From Bryoerythrophyllum caledonicum (taxonomy: Eukaryota; Streptophyta; Bryopsida; Pottiales; Pottiaceae): a DNA stretch of 64,000 nt. Every line of letters starts with the position of its first letter. Within the stretch, counting starts at the first letter, position 1. Under the pieces are notes generated by a model, which worked only from the letters and a program-made list of their open reading frames with translations, did not search any database and had not been told where the DNA came from. Both the position numbers and the translations under genes were made by a program. The stretch spans positions 14,603,297 to 14,667,296 of the forward strand of contig OZ020517.1 of NCBI GenBank assembly GCA_963971425.1. Direction: 5' to 3'. This document shows positions 35,025 through 46,892 of this stretch, in pieces.

Positions 35025-36563
35025 CACTGGCGACCAAAAGTCTATGGACAGTGAACCATTGCTCCAACATGTGTTGGTTGTAGCTTAGTTGGTGGGTTAG
35101 TAAGAGATTTTTTGGCTAGCTTTAATTAGTACACCACAAGGCACCTAATTAACATTGACTCCCTCAAAATTCACCACTTGTAGAGATTATACTTGCAAAA
35201 ATCATGAAGGGGAGTGTGTAACTTAATATACACATAAGTTGTACACACCACTATCATGTCATTACAAATGCACCTATGAGGCTTTCATTTTGGATTTTTT
35301 TTATACGATTTGGAGAGGCCTTTGGTGATATTCTATGGCTCCTAGAAGGTCTAGGAATCAATGTAGGACAATTTTTGAGATGTATGAGCGAGGCAACTCA
35401 TATGGTGAGATTTCAGCAGTTTTGGGCATTCCTTGAAGCACTTCTTTTGACATAGTGCAAAGGTTTTGTGAGAGAGAGCCTAATAGACAAAATTTCACCC
35501 GGTTGACCTAGAATTCTTGATGAACAAGGTGAGCGTGATATTGTGAGGAGATTAAATGATCCAAATATAAGTACATGAGCAACTATAGAAAGAGTGATAC
35601 AATTTGAGGGCTTGCGATTGAGTGATAATACGGTTGAAAGGAGTCATTAGAGGCAAGGGTTGAGAGCATGAGTGAAGACCAAGAAGCCACTTTTGACAAA
35701 GAAACATAGAGCATGTCGTTTGCAGTGGGCAAAGAAGTGCAAGCATGCACATTGGGAGTTTTGGGTTCATGCCATTTTTTCTAATAAGTCTAAATTTAAT
35801 CTTTTTGGCTCAGATGGGCGTCAGTATTGTTGAAGAAAGAGTGGAGAACGTCTTTAAGATCAACATGTGGAATCTATGGTCAAAGATGGAGGAGGAAACA
35901 TAATGGTTTGGGGTTGTATGAGTTGGCAAGGAGTTGGCAAGCTTCATCTGATTGAAGGGAAGATGGATAAATATGTATGTTGCAACCTTTTAGAGACGGA
36001 ACTTATGGGCACTATATAGATGCAAGGTTTAGAAGAGGATGAGGTTATTTTCCAACATGACAATGATCTAGAGCATACTGCACATCATGTTGTAGATTGG
36101 TTGCTTGCTCAAAAATTTTAGCTTGTTGGACACCCTCCACAATCACCCGACCTCAATCCAATAGAACATCTTTGGAATGAAGTAGATCGTTGTCTGAGAA
36201 GGTCTAAGAGGAAACCCACTAGTAAAAGTGACTTATGGGAGAAGATCCAAGAAATTTGGTACAATGCAGAGCTTGATGTTGTTAGGAAGTTGATACGCTC
36301 TATGCTTCAAAGAGCTCTTGATGTCTACCAAGCAAGAGGTGGCTACACACGGTGGTAGTGTTTGTGAGTACTTATGAGTTGAATCATTGAGTTGTAAAGG
36401 TGATTAGTAATCTTTAGTCTTGTTTTCTACAGTTGATATGCAATAAAAACTAGTTTGAGCATAAAGTATCGTACAAACTTGTTGCACATTTGAATTATTG
36501 TGTGTTTTTTTTAATTCATATTTTCATTGAAAAATTTATGCCGTACGCTTGTTGCAACTGTGT
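35025..36563 (+). mobile_element. Tc1-like (DD34E) transposon, inactive
   Basis: The left end CACTGGCGACCAAAAGTC after TA is typical of Tc1 termini. A diverged right end may lie near 36541-36563 (CCGTACGCTTGTTGCAACTG). The transposase relic fills the interior on the plus strand. Limits are approximate on the right. Confidence 0.6.
35335..36358 (+). pseudogene. Tc1-like transposase pseudogene
   Basis: From MAPRRSRNQCRTIF (ATG at 35335) to a C-terminal GGYTRW before TAG at 36356, about 340 residues as in intact Tc1 transposases. It has an N-terminal helix-turn-helix region, then the DDE core. The box that should read FSDES reads FSNKS (Asn codon at 35783), so the first catalytic Asp is lost. 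The second (FQHDND) and the Glu (SPDLNPIEHLW) remain, 34 residues apart. Several stops (for example TAG at 36119) and at least one frameshift are present; the span is not a multiple of three. It is a cut-and-paste transposase by family, dead here. Confidence 0.85.
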
Positions 36564-38152
36564 GTGCTTGTGGTTGTATTCTTGCTATTTTATGAGAGTT
36601 CATGTAGATTTGGTAGCTGATTTTCTAAAAAAGCTCCTCTTGTACAACTATTTCTGATTGCCACTGTATATTTGGTTACAGTGACGTACAAGGGGACTGC
36701 TGGGGATGCTCGTACTGTATGTGCATTCCAAAGCAGAGGATGGGAAAAACAGCAGCATGTGAACAATGGCATGTCCAGTGAACGCATGTCATAGTCATGG
36801 TTTGGTCAGTAACAGTCTGTGCTGTCTCTTGTCCAGCTGAGCCCTCTTTGCTTGTCAAGGGACACCAGGTTCTCAATCATATAACTCACTGCAATGATTC
36901 ACCCCATGCTTGCATTTTCAATCTGCATGTGTACGAGCTCCCTGCCATGGTCCCAAAGAATTATTTATTCTTTGCTTTATTTGTACGGGATGCAGAAAAA
37001 GACAGTTTCAAAAAGCATGAAAACTAAAAATATACTGTAGGGAGCTTAGGATGCTGTACTTGTATCGTTATAGAAGTATTGTTGAGAGTGAAGTTGGTGG
37101 GATTGAGGATATTCGCATTGTGACCTTGGGTTCATTGGAATGTGCAATTTGGAAGCTTTTTATCTTAGAGCATCTCCACCGGCACCGCCTCTCCGACCAC
37201 GCTTGGTTTGGAGCAGGCCTTTTTTTTGGTTTCAGAGTTTTAGCCAGATTTGGCCAGAGTGGCGACACAAACTTTTTGACGACCGCAAGTTTGGCGACAC
37301 AAAGTTTGGTTTAGAAACCATTCAAAACCAAATTTTCTCCGTAAATATCCATTTTGGAGAATTCATCTCTGTAATCATAGATTTGTACATCCTTTTTGGC
37401 GACAAGTTGGAGTCCCCATTGTTCATTAGTAGCAATATGGCGATATGCAAACGGCCATAAATGAAGTTTTGGCGATACAAAATCTCAAAATTTCCCAATT
37501 TTCGGGAATATTCTATGTCTGGAAAAAAAATCGCTATGCGTCTCTTGGTCGCCACAAAAAAAGGCCTGGTTAGGAAACAACGGGGTGAAGTTTGCCCCGG
37601 GTCTAGATACAACACAAAATGCCCCACAACGACCAAGCGGACCCCAATTCACACGTCGTGAGTCCCTTCCAGAGAAAATGTATCAAATAATAATTGCCAT
37701 GTGCAAGCTTCGTATTTGCCACACACTGTATACAAGCTCTCGGCCCACCTCGCTGCAATCAATTTCTTGTCGTACCAGATGTAAGGTTCTAAATCGCCGG
37801 CTTGGCACAAAAGCCTACTCTGTAGACCTGCCAAACGGCCTGGAAATGGCAAGCGTGTGTCAGTTCGCTTTCAGCCCGCCCGACCGTGGCATAGAGCTCG
37901 GCCACCGGGTGGGCCATCCTACACCCCACTACAAGCCAGACGAAGGAATTATACCAATCTGCACTGACGCAGTGGGGTCGCTCTTAGTCAAAATAATGCC
38001 TATTTCTGTTCAGAAGGCAATAGTCTTGTTCATAATATTTTTATATATTTGTATGTAAGATCTTGCTAAACTATCCATGTGATACATAGTAGTATCTTGT
38101 AGGAGCTAACACAGGGCGCCAAATGAACAAATACGTAGTTCACATCAGTACT
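36564..38152. other. gene-free stretch with a GAGCATCTCCACC repeat
   Basis: TTAGAGCATCTCCACCGGCA at 37167-37186 is a MITE-type terminus, followed by a CGACACAAA-rich segment to about 37640. The right end was not found. The overlapping ORFs here on both strands show no family signal. Confidence 0.4.
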
Positions 38153-38282
38153 TTAATCCCTTAAGGACAAGGTGGCTATGGATGATGGTTGACTCTATGA
38201 GCATAATAGATTATGTAGAATATCATCTATCACACTCATAGATTCTCCATCATCCATAGCCACCTCAACCTTTAAGGATTAA
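38153..38282. repeat. compact 130-bp hairpin element
   Basis: Arms of about 57 bp (from TTAATCCCTTAAGGAC through GGTGGCTATGGATGATGG on the left, and its complement ending CCTTTAAGGATTAA on the right) surround a loop of about 16 nt. It is almost entirely stem, so it is either a minimal foldback MITE or a small-RNA precursor. Confidence 0.75.
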
Positions 38283-38407
38283 TAAAGGATTAATGGTGTT
38301 GTTCTTATGTTTACTATACGGCAAAAAATACCTTCATTTGCCAAGGTTCCAAATCAGCCACCTAAAAGTCATTACAAATGCAAGTAGTTGTCGTCCGAAA
38401 TCTACCA

Positions 38408-39345
38408 TTTAATCCCTAAAGGACAAAGTGTCAAAAATGGGCTTTTGAAAGTTTGGTCACGTTTCTATGGTGTCAATTTCCAACATTCCTCTTTGAAATT
38501 TATACTGTAGAAAGGCATTACCAAGACCTTAGTGGGAATTTTTTTTAAAAATTGGACATTTGATGAAAAAATTATGGGGTTTTGAATTTCAAATGGGGAA
38601 AGCGGGCACCTCAAATAACTTTTGCTAGGACACTCTATTGAATGTGAGATTTTCAATACTCACAAGTACGATTATTTCCCTTCATATTGTCAAAAAAAAA
38701 TTCCAATCTTTAGTGAAAAATAGCATACCAACTCAAGTCAAACATTTTCACACATTGTCACTCATTGTTGGGCAAGGTACCAAAAAAAAACTTCTTCTTT
38801 TCCATAGAAAACCTTTTCCATATTTTTCACTTCTAATTTTTCCACAACAATATGTGGTGTAAACCTTCAAATTGACCATTCGGATTATCAATCTAAAACA
38901 TATTAAGTTCACAAAAAATAAAAATGTGGATTGGCAAATTTCGAACCTCCACTCCTTGCATAGTTATTTTGAATGTGCTACACCAGTCCTCTACCTCGAA
39001 AAATTGGTGTACAAGGAACCAACTTCATGCTTAACAAGATGGTAATGGATTTTGACCTTGTGTAGTGCAAAAATTTGACACCAAGCGAAGTCAAAGTCTG
39101 CTGATCCACTGAACGCGCACGGAAGAAAATGAAACATTTGCTTGACTTCAAACACTATAATCTTTCAATCCGTGCAGTCAAAGTTTATGAAATTTGGTAG
39201 CTATAGTACTTAATAAGTCTTAATTGAGATCCTACGCTCATAAATAGTAATCAAAGTTTTTTTTCCTTCTTTGTTCATTGCACTACAATCCAACAATTTT
39301 GAAGTGTTCTTGGTGTAAAACTGTCACGGTACCTTCGGGGTTAAA
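38408..39345. repeat. 0.95-kb dispersed repeat, copy 2
   Basis: Same orientation and length as 20861-21811, from TTTAATCCCTAAAGGAC to GGTACCTTCGGGGTTAAA. It is non-coding. Small ORFs at the same place in both copies (about 21105 and 38638) are conserved only as far as the repeat itself is. Confidence 0.7.
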
Positions 39346-40469
39346 GTAGCATCTCATGGAGAATAATAAATTCAACCCTATACAACAGTCTGCACCTCCA
39401 ACACATGATCGACTTTTGTACAGAGAACAATACTCACTTCTGCAGATTTATTCGGGTACTTGTTCCTTGGACATGAAGAAAAGCAGGAGTAACAGTGGAG
39501 TTCGCTCTTCCGTTCCCACGCATGTTGACTGCACGCCACTGATTGAAATCTAACCGGACGACAAAAGCATTTGCACCTGTCCTTGCCAAAAGCTGAAGCA
39601 GATGACGACTCACTCCGAGTCCACATCCAGGCCGTTTCCATCCATCCAGAACCCTGTTCGATCTCCAGCTCCCAACCATGCAATCACTCGCCCACTCACT
39701 TCCTCTCGCACTTACTCCCACTGCATCCCCACCACTCACTTCCACGCCAATTGCCTGCTCCTCAACTAACTTAGGGCTCCGTCACTAGTAGAAAGAAAAC
39801 TCACCTCAAGCTGCAACCATGCTCTCTGACTTGTCTCAGTCTTCATCAGCTTCCTGCTAGTTTGCCCACCAACCAGTTGTAAGTCATGCATCCTGTAGCT
39901 AGTGTGGGATGGAAGTTGCTCACTAGTGTTGGCTATGGTTTGGATTCTGGAGCATTGGCGGTCAAGTTTCGGGCTTGATCTGATATGTTTGCTAGGGAGG
40001 AGATGGATCAACGGAGGTTGTTTTCTGTGGGTGAGGATTTGGGGAAGTGTGGGGTCAGGTACTGATTTTTTTAAAGCGGAGACGGTGGAGTGGTTTTCAC
40101 TCATGGGAATTCTAGGCTTGAATGGTGTTCCAGTTGGTGAGGTTTGAGGAGGGAGAGGGGAGAGTCTGGTTTCTGTTGCCGGCCTCTCGTTTAGAATACT
40201 GTATCTACCTTATCTGTCCGAGGAGGGGCCTCATAATCTGCCGGAAATCACGTACCATAGATCAGGCAATTCGAGCTATCATCTTCTCAGATTTGGTGCC
40301 TGGGGATTAGAATGGCGATGCCGGAGACTCAGACTGTGACTGTCACGTGATCATGCGCCATTTTATAGAATATTCGGACGCTGCTGCGTACTTGATTTGA
40401 CGGAAGTTTTTTCTCTGGTGTTGCAGACTAGTGGATCTCCGATGAGAGGGTTTGGAGGCGGTTTATGAG
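39346..40469 (+). other. upstream region of the PMI1-like gene
   Basis: Holds the promoter and probably a 5' UTR. No TATA box or initiator could be chosen with confidence. ORFs on both strands at 39378-39774 overlap each other and have no family signal. The gene's ATG at 40470 is the first in frame after a stop-free start of the conserved N-terminal motif. Confidence 0.4.
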
Positions 40470-43400
40470 ATGGGGAAGAAGACGCCACTGTCGCCGGCGC
40501 TGGGGGGTGGAAGCCGGCGCGACGACGCGGGAGGGCAGCTGCTGCGCGAGCTGGAAGCGTTGAGCCAGGTGCTGTACAATGCAGGGCAGCAGCCTGGCGG
40601 CAGGCCTCCGCGCCAGGAGTCGCCCTCGTCGCCGTTCCTGAGCAGCCTGCCGGGCCCGAGAAGATCATCCCAGGAGCAGCCGAATCTAGCGCCACCGCTC
40701 TCACCCCACCTTGGAGGCCGCTTGTACCAAGGCCCGCCATCGCCACACCTCGGCTCGGACTCGACGCTGCGAAGGCTCCGCTCCGAGGAGCAGCCGCGCT
40801 CGCCGTACGAGGCGCGCAGCCCCGGGATCGTGAGCCAGAAAAGCGCCCCGGCGGGGCCGCCGGTCAGGCGGTCGGGCAGCCGGCGCGAGGGCGGCGGCAA
40901 GTCGCCCCTGGTGGCGCCGCTGTCGCCCCACGAGCTGCCGGCGGTGCCCAAGTCGCCGCTGATTGTCGCGCGCCGGAGCGTGGACAGCCTGCCGCCCAAG
41001 TCGCCCTACGTGGGGCACCCTACGCTGCCCGGGCACTCGCGCTCCACGGAGCTCACGCTCTCGTCAGCGGCCGCGGCGCTGCGGTCGCAGCACCCGTTCT
41101 CGTCGACCGTGTCGCAGTCGGTGGACCTCGGGAAAAAGGTGGAGACGTACCGTCTGGATGGCGGCACGGAGCCCAAGCCGTGGCACTCGCAGGGATTCGA
41201 GAAGTCGCTCCCCGAGGTAGATAATTTCCCGTTGTGGCTGGAGGACAACGTGAAGTTCAGCCAGCAGCTGGAGGCACCCAAGGAGAAGCGGAGCCTGTGG
41301 AACTGGGGGCCATTCAGGGCGCTGTCGCACATTGGGGCGCAGCGGTTCTACTGCATGTTCACGGTACACGTCCACGGGATCGAGGGGCTGCCGGCGGTCA
41401 CGAACGGGCTGCGTCTCGCGGTGTCGTGGAAGCGGAAGGAATTGCAGGCGCAGAGCATGCCGGGGCGCGTGTTCCAGGGCTCGGTAGAGTTCGAAGAGTC
41501 GCTGTACCTCAAGTCCACTGTTTATGGCACCAAGGATGGATCCAAGGGGCTCAAGTTCGAGCCCAAGTGTTTCGACCTCGCCGTGGTCGCGCTGGATGTG
41601 GATGAGCTCGTTTTGGGGAAGCACAGGCTGGATCTGGGCCGGCTGCTCCCGAAATCCGCGAAAGAGGACAACGACGACCGCAGCTGGACCACGAGCTTCA
41701 AGCTCGCGGGGAAGGCGAAGGGCGGCACGCTGATTGTCACGTTCGGGTGCCAGCTCCTGAACAAAAACTCTGAGCCCACCACCAGCCTCTCCAGCGCGCG
41801 CTTCAGCGAGTCGCCCATGGTGAAGCCTCTCAGGTCTTACAGCAGCCTGCCGAGCTCCCCCGACGGCGGCACCGCCGCTGGCGTGTTCTCCCCGGCCATG
41901 TCCGAGATGCCGGTTGACGGCGAGTACATGAAGATGGAGCATCTCAGCCTCAACGACGACTACGACAATGGCAGCGCCGCCCGCTGGAGATCCAGTAAGA
42001 GCACCCAGAAGGGCGACGCTAGGCCTAGTTTCAGCGACACCATCGTGTCGCCTCGGAAGCTCTCGTACTCGCAGCAGACTGCGACCTCGGAGCGCGAGGA
42101 TTTGGCCAAGGCGCTCTACGACGAGGACGACGGGTCGGAATTCAACGTCATCTGCCAAGGCCACGAAACTAGCGCCATTCTGGACACCGGTACCGCCACT
42201 CCTGTGGAGTCTTTGGTGTGGGACGACCCCAAAGCGGAGGAAGACATCGTTCAAGGACTGTCAGATAGTGATGTGAATGAGGACTTACCAGAAAGTGAGA
42301 ATCTCCACTCCTTGTACGTGTTTGTATGCGTGCAGACGTCGATAGACCTCCGTCTTACACTTGTGTGGCACGGTTTTCGCAGGTTTTCTGTCTCAGGCTG
42401 GCGTGGACGTGCCGGAGGTTGCGAAGGTTTTATCTGAAGACAAGAAAGAGCCAAGTGACTCTCAAGTAGTCGAAGCAGATAGCGTGGATGAACTGGCTCC
42501 AGCGGGTGAAGGTTTGGTGAAGGACCAGTCTCCAGTCGATCCTGAGGTGAGGCAACAGAGTGAGATTAGTGCAGATATAGAGAAAGCAAACGATGGCGGG
42601 AAGGAAGCAGAGATAGTTGAGGTGCATGAAGACTGGAGTGTGAGTGCTGTGGACGATCTGGACGTTCTTACCAAGTCATGGGCGGTGACGAAAGCGCCGG
42701 CTGAGAACATAGAAGAGCACATAATTAGTCGAGAAGAACTCTCATCCGATGATGTAGACGACGAGGACACATCTGTAGCCCTTGTGGAAACCAACGGAGA
42801 TGTAGCCATTGTGGAGAGCAAAGATGACGAGCAGACACTTTTTGTGGAGAAGTATGATGAAGAGGAGACGTCTACATTTGTTGTAAGCATTGGTCACGAG
42901 GGAGCAACGAACCTCGTTGTTGCAGAAGAGATGTCAACCATCGCGCCCCAGGTGAAGGAGGACGAGAGTCTGGAGGAGGATGACTACGACCTCGTCACTG
43001 GGGAGTTTTTGAGCTTCCTGCGAGGCGAGAGGGGTCCAGCAGTGGACAACTCCGAAAGTGGGGAAGACGTACCAGATTCACCTCGCGCTCTGCTCCTGCA
43101 GCAGTTCGAACAGGAAGCGCTGATCGAAGGCGGCTTGGAGCTCAACTTCCACTTGCCAGAGTACGCCAAGTTCAGAGTGGAAGGTGCGCAGGAGAAGAAC
43201 GATGGAAACGGAGGCCCTCCTTCCGAGTCTTCGTCCGTTCCTGACAACATCGACAACATGGACAACATTCTAGGTTAGCGACTCATCGATTCTTGTGTGA
43301 ATTCAGTTTTATGATGTACAGGGGATTTACCTGGTGGTGGTTGGTTTCAGACTGGGGCAATGAGGACGACGTCGAGCTCGCAGCGATCCTGGAAGCGGCC

Positions 43401-44832
43401 GAGGCGGAGCTTGAGAAGGCGACGCAGATCTTGAAGAGCAAGGCGCGAGCGAAGCTGTTGGAAGACGAGGAAACCAAAGCTCTCATGGACGAGTGGGGCC
43501 TGAACGACAAGGCATTTGCACCTCAATCCGAGGAAGAGCCCGATCTGAGCCTCGCCATCGTGCCGGTGGCGCCGCCGCCGCTGGGTAATGGCCTTGGCCC
43601 TGTGATGCGCATCCGTGACGGCGGCTCCTTGCGGTCCATGAGCCCCACGCACTTCCGAGCGGGCGGGCGTCTGCTGTTGCAAGCCTCCGACCCTGTTGTC
43701 GTGGGGTCCTCCGAAATGGGGGCAACGTCGATGGAGGTCCTGCGCCGGATGGCCGTGGTGGGAATGGAAGGTATGGCTGCTCAGGCTGTGATGGCTATGC
43801 CCTTGGAGGATCTCACAGGAATGGCTTTGGACCAAATCCTGGTTGAGCAAAGACCTGCAGGCTTGCGTAGTCAGAACGGGTAAACAATTCTGCGCTACAG
43901 TAGCTGAAGAGACCGGTCTAAAGCTCAGAGGCTATGACTTAGTTTGAGACAGAGTTACGATTCAGGCACGTCACTAAATTTGCTGACTCTGGCCTTTGTC
44001 TGTCAACAGATATGCAGCTATAAGTTACGGGGAGACTAGCACCGCCCTGGTCCTACGAGACAACAGCATCAACAAGCGGAATGGAAGTGCGAGTTCAAAC
44101 GATGAGCACCTGTGTCTCGAAGACGTCGCTCCCATGGCGATGCTGAAGATAGAGGAGCTGGCTCTGGAGGGCTTGAAGATCCAATCCGAGATGGCGGACC
44201 AGGACGCGCCATACAGTGTGGACCCTCTGGCAGACGAAGCAAATCTCAAGAGAGCGAGTGCGCTCCCTCAGGCTGGCTTCACGGTAAACTCCTTGAACGA
44301 GTGGATCCGCCTCGATGACGAAGACAAGCAGAAAGAGAAATCTCGAGCCAAACGGCTGAGAGGCGACACGGTGACTCTCTCCATGCTGGTGCAGCTCAGG
44401 AACCCGTTCCGCAGCAACGAGCCGGTCGGGGCGCCCATGATGGCGCTCGTGCAAGCAGAGCGGGTGAGGACTCCTCCATCACACCGATTCTCCAGAAGAG
44501 GTGAAGAGAATGAAGAGTCTACAGACTCGCCCAAGTTCAAGATTGTGGACATTACAGTTGCAGGATTGGACACGTCCAGCTCTCAGACTAGGAAGCTAGA
44601 CATCTGGAACAAGCCCAAGCAGCTCGCAGCTGGGTCACGGTGGCTCGTTGCTCACGGCATGGCCAAATCCTCATCCTCCATGAGAAACAAACCTCCTGCG
44701 AGCAAGGCGCAACGAGGTGAGTCTCTGTGGAGTATTTCAGCTCGCGTTCATGGATCAGGAGCTAAGTGGAGAGATTCCCACATTCGGAACCCGAACGTCA
44801 TCTTCGCCGACACTAGCATCCACACATATTAA
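40470..44832 (+). CDS. PMI1: PMI1/PMIR-family protein with NT-C2 domain, 4 exons
   Basis: Exons join 40470-42294, 42383-43273, 43351-43879 and 44010-44832, with introns of 88, 77 and 130 nt (GT-AG). The spliced length is 4068 nt, 1355 aa, near the longer PMIR paralogues and longer than Arabidopsis PMI1. The N-terminus has the conserved QLLRELEALSQVLY helix. The NT-C2 domain spans about residues 272-430 (SLWNWGPFRAL, NGLRLAVSWKRKE, GKAKGGTLIVTFG). Then comes an acidic disordered region, the family blocks DLVTGEFLSFL, SPRALLLQQFEQEALIEG, LEDEETKALMDEWGLNDKAF, LRSMSPTHF and MPLEDLTGMALDQI, and the APMAMLKIEELALEGLKIQS segment. Family members act in light-dependent chloroplast movement and nuclear positioning by affecting actin, and associate with the plasma membrane. 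The symbol denotes the family; I cannot tell PMI1 from PMIR orthology here. A 396-codon antisense frame over exon 1 is a GC-composition artefact. Confidence 0.92.
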
Positions 44833-45773
44833 CAATTTCAAGCAGACAATTTCTGACCGGTGTAAAAATTAGAGGTTCCTTGAGGTTCGTCTTGGTGTGG
44901 GAAAAAGGAGAATTCAGATCTAGAATTTTTTGTACATACCTAGTTAGAAGTGGAGTGGCTTCTTCACGTGAGCGCAAGCTCCTCATCGATGTCTACTCGT
45001 CTTTTTGTACCATGTCAAATGGTCGGACTTCTCTGTAATTGTACACTTCTGGATCACTTGCAACTGCACCATTTTTTAATATCTCTATTTTGACTCCAGC
45101 TCTTTTGTTGATACCAGTTTCTGTTAAGATGGAAACGAGGACCTCTTGTCGGCGTGTACATTCCATATATCTGTAAATCCATTGCAATCCCACAATCTCG
45201 AAGCCAGCACAAATTTATTACCAGAGATATGTGAGGCAAAGAAATGATCTCTATTTGAAAATATATAATTCTCTACAGAACTATACCAAATATGGTATGA
45301 GATGAATCGTGCCAGTCAAGTACTCGATTCAAGTATTGATTCTCTTCTAACAAAACTTTAAGTACTCAAATCGTGCAACCGGACTAAGCAGAAATGAGAA
45401 CCCCTTCTTAAATCTGAAAGACTGCTCCGGAACGTAATCCATTTGCTTGCGTCTTCAAAGAATATCGCCAAATCCAGACGCTTGTCATTCCTAGTAAACT
45501 GCTGTCTGTTTGCAGCAGCTCTAGTCACTTTCGAAAGGCTCACCGACCACTAGTCCCCACCATCTTTTCAGCCAGTGACCAATAATTGGAATATTATGCA
45601 CAAGGAATGAGAGCAGGAATGTTGCTGTAAGACACCAACACAATCACAAAGGCGAAGTTCAGCAAGCTTTCATTAAACGGGTTGTCACCAAGTCAATCTG
45701 TCCAAGAGAACTCTCAGGCAATAAAAACCAGGTCACGTACCTTGATTGCTTCTCTGCACCTCCTCCGAAACCA
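44833..45773. other. intergenic region between convergent genes
   Basis: Probable 3' UTRs of the PMI1-like gene (+) and of the small gene on the minus strand. No additional gene could be supported. Confidence 0.5.
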
Positions 45774-46621
45774 TCATACCATAAAGCTCGTCTTTCCCTT
45801 GCCTTGTGATTGCAATACTTCTGCTTCTTGACCTGCAGAGTCCAAGAGAAGATCACGCAGCTATTCCCATCCAGTGCATTTCAGGATTAAGGACATTGGA
45901 AGGAGATTAAGTATCCAAAATTAAGGACATTAACAGGTCACACGTGCAGCGAGAATTCGACATGTGCAACTGCCACTTATGCATCTAACTCAAACCATAA
46001 ATCCCCTGAACCCTAAATCCTAAAACCTGACTCTAAACCCTAAACCCTGACTTTAACCCCAGACCTTATCAGAATTACCACGACAAGATTACAAAGACGA
46101 GGAATGCTCAGAAAACAATCTCAAACTACACAATTCTCAAGGAGGAGAAAAACTCCGGAACGTACCTTTCTTTTCATCCTGACCGAGAACAGGACGGGGC
46201 TCCTCAACCTTGTTCTGTTCCAGTAGACTCCGCAACCTGGTTGCCAGCGGCGGCAACCTGCACGTGTATGAAACAAAATGAAACCTCGAATTTCGTAATT
46301 GGAGAATGTGTTGTTTGGAAGAAATAATTCTTCTGCTCACCTGCTGCCAGCTCGGTCGACTTCCGCTTCCACGGCGGCCCTGAATCCGGCGAACTTCTCC
46401 TGCGCGGCCCGATTCTCGCGGCGGAGCGCGTCTAGCAGCGACGACTCCCCCTGACGCAAGCGCTCAAGCTCCTTGTCCTGGTCCACGAGGCGGAGCGCCA
46501 GCAGCAGCGTGGACGCTGCGAGCGCCATGTTGCCCAGCCCATGCTTCTGCCGCTTCAGCCTCTGCCAGAACGTGATGCTCCCGCTACTGCTGCTGCTGCC
46601 CTCCCCGATCGAGGTGCTCAT
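45774..46621 (-). CDS. unrecognised small single-TM protein, 3 exons
   Basis: Exons on the minus strand are 46621-46341, 46257-46166 and 45832-45774, with GT-AG introns of 83 and 333 nt. The spliced length is 432 nt, 143 aa. The start MSTSIGEGSSSSSGS gives a Ser-rich cytosolic or luminal tail. Residues about 28-46 (GLGNMALAASTLLLALRLV) form one likely membrane helix. Residues about 47-85 are charged and heptad-like (DQDKELERLRQGESSLLDAL), consistent with a short coiled coil. The C-terminus ends KGKTSFMV. Consistent phases at both junctions and absence of stops support a real gene. I do not recognise the family. An organelle- or ER-anchored adaptor is possible but unproven. Confidence 0.65.
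45993..46050. repeat. degenerate telomere-like repeat (CCCTAAA) in an intron
   Basis: Several CCTAAA or CCCTAAA words, including TAAACCCTAAACCCTGA near 46034-46050, lie in the second intron of the small minus-strand gene. This is either an interstitial telomeric remnant or a telo-box cluster of the kind bound by plant regulatory proteins. Confidence 0.55.
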
Positions 46622-46733
46622 CGCTGCAAAACCTAATCGCAATCCTCGAAACACTTCTGCAAAAACAACTGCAATTGTAAATGCGCACCGTCTTCACAAA
46701 CACAGCCTCACTTGGTCATGGGTCCAGTAACCA

Positions 46734-46892
46734 CTTGGCTACGGGCATCAACTGGTTACGGGTATCACTCGATTATGGGTATCACTTGGTTAAGGGTATC
46801 ACTTGGATACGGGTATCACTCGGATGCTGGTATCATGGATACGGGCATCACTTGGTTATGGGTACCTGGGTATTCAGTAGGTATCACCCGAG
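46734..46892. repeat. GGGTATCACTTGG minisatellite
   Basis: About seven degenerate units of 19-22 bp on the theme TTACGGGTATCACTTGG. The array begins just upstream of the small minus-strand gene, about 110 bp from its ATG. Related GTATCACC words occur at 10198-10230 and 63889-63945. Confidence 0.7.

Noticed and set aside
41064-42254. 396-codon open frame antisense to the PMI1-like gene
   Set aside because: It lies over GC-rich coding exon 1, where stop codons are rare on the opposite strand, and its composition (His/Arg/Val-rich, no motif) is that of a shadow frame.
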